The notes under the pieces are model-generated. The model saw nothing but the letters and a program-made list of their open reading frames with translations. It was not told where the DNA came from and made no database searches. A program made the translations under genes and the position numbers. A DNA stretch of 64,000 nucleotides from Neonectria sp. B-13. Lineage: Eukaryota; Ascomycota; Sordariomycetes; Hypocreales; Nectriaceae. How positions within the stretch are numbered: position 1 is the stretch's first letter; every line of letters starts with the position of its first letter. Positions 35,365 to 44,600 of this stretch are shown here, piece after piece. Location: assembly GCA_002682825.1 (NCBI GenBank), contig NOKP01000023.1:620001-684000 (forward strand). The letters run 5' to 3'.

Positions 35365-36128
35365 CTAAGATTTGCGAGTCAGGTCGACATCCTCTGAAAT
35401 CTGTGAGTCATGGACAAGCATAATCCCATATAAACGTATCAGTGGACAACGCGCCGTGATTGTCATTTCGTCGATGCTGGTAGTTGGGAGTGACTCTCCG
35501 AACCTCCTTGCATTCAACTGAATTGGAACTACCATCAAATCCAGTGCGAACACCCCAACACAGCTAAGGGATAGATACATCGCACGTTGAGGGCATGGCT
35601 CTGCACTCAGGAGTGCCCTACTCGGTTCACAAAGCCATCGTTTTCTCTCCGGTTGTACGATCACTCTTTGGACTAGGAACCCATCATAAGCTTCTTCGAT
35701 GAACAACTTGTACATGGTTCGTCAAAGTCCCCACTGCCGAAGTAGGTATGGATGGAGGTGATGTCTAGCGCGGGAGACTCGAAGATGTCGTTGAGCTAGT
35801 TGTGGCCATCATTCACGTTGCTAAATCTGTTCCTGGGATGCCTCTAGAGGTAACAGTAATGTTGGCGAGCTTACAGCAATTCTTTAGATAAGTTAATACG
35901 TCGCAGATCTAGCCACCAAAGTCGTGTGTCCTCTCCATCCGCGACCGTTGGCTCGTTTTACAAACTAACAGTTATGATAACCTCAGACACATTACTCCAA
36001 GCACGAATGATTATGGTGCCGCCGTTGTGCGGCTTCGTGATGACATCGTCTTGTTTTGTTGTATCGATATTAGCATGATAGTCGTTGACACTAATAAACT
36101 TGGTTCCGCTGAGATCACCGCGAGTTGG
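35365..36128 (-). pseudogene. Decayed glycosidase-like (GH5/clan GH-A-like) gene remnant
   Basis: On the minus strand three stretches read as protein in different frames. At 36128-35958 one frame gives GTKFISVNDYHAN ... GGTIIIRAWSNV, which resembles the first strand and helix of GH5-type barrels (G.NY...GG.VIR.W). At about 35880-35735 pieces read LANITVTSRGIPGTDLAT and then NDIFESPALDITSIHTYFG, like the late IDF.SIH.Y strand. At 35715-35670 KLFIEEAYDG resembles the strand that carries the catalytic glutamate. They are separated by frameshifts and a TAG inside GHN-stop-LND, where CAG would be expected; only about 130 bp separate the first two pieces, so the middle of the barrel is missing. The frames and stop are seen; the family call is a resemblance judged by eye and could be another secreted enzyme. 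Confidence 0.42.
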
Positions 36129-36375
36129 CTAGTAAGTGCCAAAAGGAAGCAATGAGGCTTTATCAATTAGAAGATAGAAATGTCATCTTTAATATGGTAT
36201 TAAATGCAACGCCTATTAGAGTTAGAATGAATCAAAATACTGAATGAGTGAACGCTCCAAGCGCCAATTTGACGAGAGAGTGACACATTGCTATATTGCT
36301 TGATGGAAGCAAAGAAACCTCACACACAAGTGCCATGTAGCCCCATAACCAGTGCTTCCAGTCTTCTGCTCTTCC

Positions 36376-37114
36376 TTAGAGCTTGCTCTTAGAGTTGAGG
36401 ATTAAGGCAACGATGAGGCTATCCAAATCAGCAAGATTGAGGTGTGGGGATACGGCGAAACAAACCCGTAGAGACCTAGGACTTCTCCAAAAATAAGAAT
36501 CAAGACCATGCCGACGAAGACTTTAGACTGCGACATGTATGCTCGAACACCGGCATCACCAACGATACCAATGCAATAGCCTGCGCTCAGTCCAGTCATG
36601 CCGACAGTAATACCGCACCCAAGGTGTAAAAATGACCTTTTTGTGTTAGCGAAGGTTCCAAGGGCACCTAAGATCGATGAAACGGACGTGAACAAACGGT
36701 ACTCCCCCTCAGAAGGGGGAGGTATATCTTCAGCAATGAGGACCGAGATGACAAGCGAGTAGACTGCGATAATCCCTGCCATGATGACCGGTATGAGGCT
36801 CTACTAAGTTCTTAGATGATGCCTAGTATATGATGGTTTCGCTGCAGCGTACCGTCATGACGAGTTCTGGCCGAAAAGTGCCCACACCAGCAATTGCAAT
36901 TCCAGATTTGACGGTTCCATAGGCCGCGCCAATAGCTACAAACTGAGTTAGTATCCTCCTATGCAGAGAGATGGTGAACAATTACATCCGAGAAACATGG
37001 CCACACCACAACCAGCCTGCCCAGTAGAATGTTAGCTAGGCCTTGAGTAGTAGATAAGATGCGCACCATGCCGATAAAGTAGGCGTACTTCGGGTTCAGC
37101 TCAGACTGCTCCAT
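36376..37114 (-). CDS. Divergent V-ATPase proteolipid subunit c paralog
   Basis: Six exons, 37067-37114, 36986-37016, 36853-36935, 36688-36800, 36466-36636 and 36376-36418, with five introns of 47-52 bp, give 162 residues, the normal length. The four hydrophobic helices of the 16-kDa c subunit (Vma3/Vma11) can all be followed: [77 protein letters not shown] and [23 protein letters not shown]. The proton-carrying glutamate of helix 4 is present. Many normally invariant positions differ (for example [10 protein letters not shown] where GVRGTAQQP is usual). The subunit sits in the Vo ring that pumps protons into vacuoles. One 51-bp intron is stop-free and in frame. The copy looks functional but diverged; it is probably not the housekeeping one. 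Confidence 0.82.
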
Positions 37115-37444
37115 GTCGAGAAAGTAGTTGGACTAGATTGAGAAGAGAGAAAGTCAAGATGAAAGCCGGAACAAGACTTCAACTTGGTTTGATCTCGAAG
37201 GCGGGGAAATGCCGTCTGGAAGATGAGATGCTGCGCCAGATTGATTTTGGTTGCTGCCTGACGCAGGCAGCAACCATTTGCATCGCGATTAACCAGCCCA
37301 GTTCCAGCTACGGGTAAGCAAATGCTCCGGCATCAGCGCACAATTGCAATCGTATGCCTCGTATTTCAACTAAGTACCCCGCGGAATAGCGGGAAGGGTG
37401 CTAATCGGCCGACTGCATACAAAATACAAATCAGGCAGTTCCCG
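37115..37444. other. Promoter region of the V-ATPase c paralog
   Basis: 330 bp between this gene's ATG and the stop of the regulator upstream on the same strand. A short inverted pair GTTGCTGCCTG / CAGGCAGCAAC at about 37250-37275 forms a near-perfect hairpin of roughly 11 bp with a 4-6 nt loop, which may be the terminator/3' end of one gene or a protein-binding site. Confidence 0.45.
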
Positions 37445-39527
37445 CTAGATGCTATTCCAATCTATGATGCTCATCCAATCCTCAATGTTGCTGGGCTCTT
37501 TCAATTGAGACTCGTTGTCTGTAAGCAAGTCATACCAATTTGGCGAATTTTCAGGAACGAGAACCCCCTTTCCCTGCAAAAACTGCGAGGTGTATCCATC
37601 GTATTCTTGATACAATCCTTGAAAAACAGTGTGCACCGATTCTGCGTTGGGCCAATACTCCGCCAGTGCTTCAGCGGATTGCAAAAGTCGTGCCAATCGT
37701 GCCAATGCATCAACAGCTACGGAGTGTGTTCTAGTAAGCACGGCAGCACGGATTTCTGTCACTGTCTGGATGCCCGCCGCCGTGACAGCGCTGATTGCGG
37801 TGAAATGACACTGCCTCAAGCTATCCGACGCCGCAAGTTGTTCAAAGAGAGCCACGATAGCCTGTGCAGCCACAGAGCAGACTGACCTGCTCCTGGGTTC
37901 GTCAGAGGAATTGCGATGCAAGTGAAGAAGCACAAGGTTATAATGAATCCGCAATTGACAAGCCCACGGGTCGTTATCTGTGTCTGAGAATATACCAGAT
38001 CGGAGAGACCACAAACCGAGCTGTGCATCGATGCTCTGAACGTTGAATCCTCGCTTCTGTGACGGGGCATTTGCTGCGATTATGTCGAGTCCGACGTAAG
38101 ACAGATCGACCATTGCCCTCAAGAACCCGAGATGTGAGTCCACGGTTGAATGTGACGATTCTGAGCTTGCGCTCTCCGAGGATGGCGTGCCCATTTCGAG
38201 GCCTAGGGAGATCGGCAGTTGGTCGATTTCTTCAGGCCGGATTGCATTCGGTCGCCCAGCATCGAGCGAAGAAAATACATCGCAGACAAACGCAGACCAC
38301 CAGGAGAGCTTGAAATGTAAGTTGTCCCTGGCTGGCAAAGCTGTACCACGTCGATGTGCCCCCAGTCCACACCCAATTCTTGATGCTATGCCTGCCCAAT
38401 AGTAGGGACCGCCAGTTACTGTATCCCCATCTCCGGAATACCACGTGAAGAGAATGGCTGCTTGCATGAGATGAGTGCGGTCCGTTTCATGACGAATATG
38501 AAACAACATGCTGGCCCGACGGAACAAGAGGCTTTTAATCCAGTGTCGGTTTTGTACAACAAGTGGATGTGAACATGCATGTGCTCCAGCCATTAAAACA
38601 GCTTGGTATAGGAGTAGAGGTGGCTGCTTGTCCGATTCTTTATCACCATCCATGAAATCATCTCTAGATAGGAATGGTAGAAAAGGGTGGATGTGTTCGA
38701 AGTACGCCGAAACCAAGGCGTCTCGGATATCTGGTTCAGGGACTGACGACACGTCGGATAGGAGGTTCTGCGTTGATGTAATTCCAAACACATCCGTGCT
38801 TGGTCTCCATGCCTTGTTTTGACGGATGGGAGGATAGGGATAGTGCAATGGTTTTACACTTGTTGCTTGTTCGCTCTTTCCATCGAGATCGAGGAGCGAC
38901 TCTATTTGGCCCACGTCAAGCACCATGTCGGCTGACGATGGACGAGGTGTAGAGGGCCTAGGGCATGATTTTTGCAGATCGACGAGGTGGGCAATATTTG
39001 ATGCCGCGGTTCCAACGTACGCAATACGGAACTTGTCCAGAGAGTCGAATACGGCCCAGCCGCTATCAGTAATGCCGTGTTTGAAGAAGCGCGCTAGCCC
39101 ACTGCGAGCGAGTTGTTCTTGATCAGAATTGCCAGTGGTTTTATTGACGCTTTGTTCCTGAACCTTTGGCAGCTCCGGAGGTCCTACAGCTGGAACAACA
39201 GGGGGGTTGTCTGTGTCAGGCAGTTGGTACTGCGACTGGCCTGGCGAGTCATGGAGCTGAGGCTGCTTTGCATCAGTCAAGATCCGTCTGGCAACAGGCC
39301 ATTTTGTTGTGGATCTAACTTGTGGTCAGCTTTGGCTTGACCATTCTTCTCGGAGCAGTCTTTAAAGCTCACCTACACTCCGCTCCACTCCGGCGACACG
39401 CAGAACATGGCCCGATTGGTTGGAAGGCGATATCACACCTAACCTTGCGGCGTCTACAGATGTCACAAGCTGTGCGTTGCTTTCGTCTTGGGTGATTCTG
39501 CATTGTCGGGAATGGGGAAGTTGGCAT
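37445..39527 (-). CDS. Zn2Cys6 fungal-type transcription factor
   Basis: Exons 39373-39527 and 37445-39314 around a 58-bp intron (GTGAGC...TTAG, phase 2) give 674 residues. The first exon encodes the binuclear zinc cluster: ACDICRRRKVRCD followed by CSACRRSGAEC, with all six cysteines in proper spacing. The second exon carries a fungal-specific regulatory domain: SAYFEHIHPFLPFLSRDDF, LLYQAVLMAGAHA, RTHLMQAAILFTWYSGDGD, YYWAGIASRIGCGLG and WWSAFVCDVFSSLDAGRPNAI. This pattern is near the cutinase-regulator (Ctf1/Far) group, but the exact regulon cannot be read. It would bind CGG-type sites and control unknown targets; the V-ATPase c paralog 330 bp downstream on the same strand and the decayed glycosidase are candidates. 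Start is the first ATG after an in-frame stop. Confidence 0.85.
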
Positions 39528-40329
39528 GGATTCGAATGGCAAAATGAAGGTGCAGGTGCCTTGATCAATGACTACCTACTCGGTGCTCCCTAGAATCATG
39601 GGGAGCAGTCACCTATAAACAGCGCAGACTACATGTTGACTAATAACCTTAGGATCTATTTTAGTTTCTTCCATCATATGCCGTGCCTTGCCTATCAACC
39701 TGCTGGAAGAAAATTAGGTGGGAAGATCGAGGAACTGTACGGCGAGAGGATTTTCATGGTTGGGCGCCACTGGCCTAAGAAGTTGCCTATTCAAGAAATT
39801 GTGGCTGCTTGCTACGGTGATCTAGCGTCAAGCGAATGCACTAACCACATGAAAGCTGTCTGAAAGGATCTTGCAAAACGACGATGACTCGTTTGGCTTG
39901 GTTTGAAGTCGGAGAGGGGTTGTTAGTATGTGTATGAGGGAAATGCGAGTATTGATCAATAGTCACTTACCTGTATACTGCCAAACATACTGTCTATAGA
40001 CTTTGAACGAACCATTTTGAGCTCTCACGAGTCATAAACACACCTTGAGAGACATCCTAGGTTCCCGACCCCGGCAGATGTGGCTGCTGTCAAATTGATT
40101 AAGCCATGAAGCCTGCTGATTGGCATTGAGCGATGTGACAGGTACCGGTACCTTGATTATTATCGGCTAATAAACAAGAGTTACAGTTAACTAGTTTCAG
40201 TCAGAGGTCAGTTGCGGAAACGATATAAGAACAATAGCAACGGCCGCGATCAATGGTTGACTTCCATGTCCATGCAAGACTTGATGTCACGACCATATAT
40301 TCTGAAATTTCTTCGCCTGTTTTCAACAA
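39528..40329. other. AT-rich intergenic region
   Basis: About 800 bp with the promoter of the Zn2Cys6 regulator. A 76-codon frame at 39633-39863 has no recognised features and is not called. Confidence 0.5.
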
Positions 40330-40457
40330 GCGGGTTTAGCTCAGTTGGGGTACGTTACAATAGTATTTCCCCACCTCGAACAAACAACTAACCTTCACTG
40401 GCAGAGAGCGTCAGACTGAAGATCTGAAGGTCATGTGTTCGATCCACATAAACCGCA
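40330..40457 (+). tRNA. tRNA-Phe (anticodon GAA) interrupted in the D-loop by a 55-bp GT-AG element
   Basis: Bases 40330-40349 and 40405-40457 together form an exact 73-nt tRNA-Phe. The acceptor is GCGGGTT with AAACCGC (one G-A mismatch at pair 5-68), discriminator A. The D stem is GCTC/GAGC, the anticodon stem TCAGA/TCTGA encloses CTGAAGA with anticodon GAA, and the T arm is ATGTG-TTCGATC-CACAT. The A box TAGCTCAGTTGG and B box GTTCGATCC are intact, and a T7 run follows within about 15 nt. Between the last D-loop G and the A that precedes GAGC lie 55 bases that start GTACGT, contain ACTAAC 17 nt before the end and finish in CAG. The anticodon loop has no canonical 37/38 intron. Confidence 0.88.
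40350..40404 (+). other. 55-bp spliceosomal-type intron or intron-like insertion in tRNA-Phe
   Basis: Starts GTACGT, carries the fungal branch-site consensus CTAAC 13-17 nt before the 3' end and ends GGCAG. Length and signals match the ordinary pre-mRNA introns in this window (for example CDK1 intron 2, also GTACGT, 60 bp). It lacks the bulge-helix-bulge context and position needed by tRNA splicing endonuclease. Confidence 0.8.
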
Positions 40458-43400
40458 AGACATTTCTTTTTTTGTCCTTGACATTTTGCCATTCCCATTT
40501 CGGGGACTGAATCCATTCTCACGGATGCATTTTTCGTGATTCCTCTTTGTGGGCGAGACATTGCTCGTGATCTCACTATGCTGCCCGGAAGATATCAACA
40601 TGGATGGATTATTCGTCAACGCCCACGAAATAACATTGACAACGGACCAAGTAACAGAGCCAGATCCCGAGGGCCTCCCTTAAGGTCTGTATATTCATAT
40701 CGCTTCAGGCGTCAGGATCACTGTCTCTTGATACTTGCGTTGGGCTCATTGTGCCGAGATTGCTCAAATATAGGAGAACTCCTCCAACCCAAAATCTATG
40801 CCGACATGCGCAACACTCAGAATCATCAGAGAGAAGCCAAATAAAACCTTGAACGAGCAGAGTAAGTTACCAGTATTGCACAATGTAAATATGTAACAAC
40901 TGATTGAGCTAAGGGTTGTCAAACTGAAGCCACGATACCGACCTTCTTCTTAAGTCTGGTTCAAAGCTCATCTGAGAAATCTCCCTCACATCGTAACTTA
41001 TAAACTTGATTTTCCGTAGCGTGGGAAACAGAGTCTTGTCGCTGTTACGAACGCTCTTCTCTTTGCCCCGTCGATGTCACTCTAAACCACATGATGGTCA
41101 GTACTTGGCGGCTGTAGCAACCGCTTACCAATCGAAAATGACCGGATACTGAAGTTCGGAAGTCCTAAAATGTCCGAGCCGGCTACAATGTCGATGGGAT
41201 TGTGTTAGGGCAAACAGGAAGCAAAGTCGATTTCATCACACATCCCAGTTAACGTTATCCCGTTCAAGAACACTCCAGTGCCCCACTAGTGGTCAATGTG
41301 AACAAACGAGACTCGATTCCACACCATCTCAAGGTCGTTACTTGAGACAAGCCCCGTCAACTATCGCTGAGCGGTTCCTCATCCTCAGTTTCACCTAAGT
41401 TACCAACTCAGATCTCGCTGGCGGTTACTATAAATATCTGCACAAGGCTTAGCTGCAATCTACTCGGAGGCTTCTCAATCTAACTCAACCATCTCTGCGG
41501 ACCATACTGTCGGCAATGCAATATGCTCTAGAGAACGGGGTCGATCTGCAGTCAAGGATCCAGGATCGAGGATCGAAGATTGTGGATGCGGGCTTCAGGG
41601 GCCGTTGGCTGCGTTTTTGGCCGCGTCTTGTGGAACGGGGCATCTTGCATCTCCGGGATCCTTAGGGCGCGGGCGAGCATACAAATAACCATCAAATAAA
41701 GAAATGCTGATGGTAGCGACTACCCGGTATCCTTGTGCTGATGCTAGCTTCGATAGCCATCGCCATCGTAGACCGATGATCGAAATGAGGGGCGGGGGGA
41801 ATCGGGCTTCGAGTGGAGTTGGCGCAGGCAGAAATATCAAGCCTTGTATCAGACATTGCTTTGTCCTTAGCTAACCCGCACCAACAATGGGAGCGGTGTC
41901 GGAATCTCGATTGTTGCGCGAAGACTGCCACACGGAAGCAGCTTCAGGTTTGTTCTCAACAAATGCGGTAAAGGTGCAGTAGCAGCGGCAGCCAGGCGAT
42001 ATTGTCTCGGCATGTTGACGGCCCCCAACCGGTCCATCTTCACCGAGGCAATGTTCGGTCACCGTTGGTCCGCTATCCCCGGGGCGGGTAACGGGACGTG
42101 GTATGTTTGCTTGTTGGTTGGGCCTGGTTGCTGGCAACGAGGTTTCGGGTTGGCAGAGCGTAGCTCTCGTCTCACATAAACACAGACGTGGGCGATAGAA
42201 TGCCGTCGGTGTTGTTACATAGCATAGTCTAATAGTCCAAGGCATTGTCTTGGACTCGGCGAGGTTGCCGAGTCGGGAGAGCCGGAGGGACGGAGGGACG
42301 GATGACTGCAGAAACTCAACCTCCCGCTTGGCGGCCCAACTATCATGTCACACGGGTCGAACACAGCCATTGCCAAAGGTAATTAGAGGCCACGCAGGTC
42401 ACGCAGGACACGCAGGCCACGCCACGCAAGGAGAAGAGAATCAAAGGCGTCAGTCAGATCATCTGTGCCGTGACGTCGAGGACCCACGCCATTCCCCAGA
42501 CCGGTGAGGAAGGGTCTGGGCCTGAGCAAGTCCACGAGGCCGGGCTGAGGAACGGTCAGCAAGGACTCTGGACCGGTTGGGGCCAGAGCAAAAGGGCCAG
42601 GATAGGGCGTGTTGGGTCGGATTGCGAAAATGTTGGATTTTCAGTGCATTGGCATCGCCTGGGGGAAGAAAAAGGACGTCGGCAGCTGCTGCGCCGCCTC
42701 GGGTTTCATCAGGCATCCCCGGTCCTGCAGAGGTGATCTGGCGCAGGTTGCCCTGATGCTTGCCCTGATGCTTGCCCACCAGTATTCGTGCTTGGTACCG
42801 GTCAAGAGCCGGTGACAATTCGATTGTCTGCATCTGAGCCCAAGCGAAAGCAGGCTGATGCGGGTTCCCGATCGGTGCAACTCTCCTGATCTCGTCTCTC
42901 CTGGCTGTGTGTTTGTGTGTGTCAGGCTGATGAGAGCGCCCCTCGGGTGCAGCATGTATGAGATCGCAACGTGCCTGGTTTTCGTTGTCGCCTCGCATCG
43001 AACAGCGCATACAGCACTGGCGATGACGTGAACCCAGCTGCCTGTGTGCGTGCCTCCTACCTGCGTGCCTGCCTGCATGTATTGATGCCCTGCAGCTTTC
43101 GCGTCGTCTTCGGCTTCGGGGTGGTCGGTTGCTGTAGGTTGCCGTCGAGTCGGAATGGCGGTGTTTGTTCCATTGAGACATTTTCTATGTAAGACACGGC
43201 GGCTTCGGAAGGAAGAATGGCGCGCGTTGAGAAAAAGAGAAATGGAGAGATAGGCAAGTAAAGAGAGACAAACAGTGGTTCATCAATTCTAGAACAAATT
43301 GTGAGATGCGACGACAGCCCTCCCAGACCTGCAGGATCCGACCTATCATCTGAACAGAGACTTCCCTAGGCGTCTATTCGCACCAAAGCAGAACCTAGGG

Positions 43401-44600
43401 GTGCCGTCATGCATCCCCAGGCAAAATGATACGCATGTGGTCGGCAGTTTGGCTGACTTGTCGAGAAAGGCGGCGGGTCTGGGGTACAAGCTTGCCCGGC
43501 GCCGCACCCACGCCCGCGGTCCCACGCACGCACTCAAACACCAACGCACATGCCCGTACATGCTGTAGGTGCTTCGTACCGGCACTGTGGCCCCTTCGCA
43601 AACGGGGGGTAGGTTGTTCTTGATGACCCGGGGCTCGAGGGGACTTCGGTTGGCCTCAGCGGTTTGGCGGTTGGCCCGTCCGGAAGAGGATTGAGACAAC
43701 GAGCCGGCAGGGCAAAGAAGGAGAGAGACAAAAAAGCAAACACACGCCAAATCTTGACGGCGGCTCGTGATCTTTCGCTGTTCGGTGAACCAAGCCAACG
43801 ACAAGTCCGGCCGCTGCCGGGAGGTCACTTCCATGCCAGTCCAATCTTGAACCCTGGACAAGGTCAAGCCGGCCCCGGTCCAGCATTGCTAATCCCTGTT
43901 TATCTCTTTCCTAGGTTGAGCGCCTCAGGAGCAAAACCCCAATTGCCCGTCGCGAGACGCGCTTACTGCTCCGTACGTGCTCTGTACATCTCGTAGTATT
44001 CGTACGGATCTACTTCTATCGATGCTTTATTAGAAATCGGCAAATTGGTTGGGGGCTCGTGGGGGCTTAGACGGCGGTGGTGGTCCCCCCATGCATGTCC
44101 CCACGCCGACTTGACTTGACTGCTATGTACGAGATGCAGTGCAGGATCTCCGGACTGCCAAAATGATTTTATTACTCTCCAGTCATGGAGAAGCAAAAGG
44201 CCGCCACTATCAGATTGGAATACAGAGTGCGGTACGGAGTACAGATGGATCCGTACGTTAACATCCGCACATCACTGCCGGCCCATGCCATCCCGGACCA
44301 CCTCCGTCCGACCAAGTTCCCGCCTCGATACCTGAGGGAGAGGGAGCCCACTGCAACTGCAACTGCAAATCCCAAATAGAGAGAGCAAGACAAGGAGCTA
44401 AACGAGATGCAGTGAGGGTATACAGAAACCCACGAGATACATGTACAATCCAGGTTAGTGCACTCGCTCCCTTGTACCGAGAGAAAGATAGCGAGTGGTC
44501 GGTGCTGTCTTCCCCCACACAACCAAATATCCCGGCTACAGGCCACCCGGCAATGGTGAATTGGTGATCGCTCTCCACCTTGGGCCAAAGAGAGAAAATA
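40458..44600. other. Large intergenic region right of tRNA-Phe
   Basis: About 4.1 kb with no gene I can support. Up to about 41500 it is AT-rich like the strip to its left; from there on composition returns to GC-rich. At about 42385-42430 there are four imperfect copies of CACGCAGGNC. Overlapping frames at 43346-43886 and 42459-43181 are Arg/Pro-rich and mutually antisense, typical of GC-rich non-coding DNA. Confidence 0.5.

Noticed and set aside
35365..35715. 116-codon frame read as a possible sugar-transporter piece (ALDLMVVPIQLNAR)
   Set aside because: The resemblance to SUC-type transporters is weak and does not fit the neighbouring fragments, which read as parts of a glycosidase-like enzyme; kept only as part of the pseudogene.
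39633..39863. 76-codon frame in the AT-rich strip
   Set aside because: Too short and without any match; could be a fragment of a lost gene but I cannot support it.
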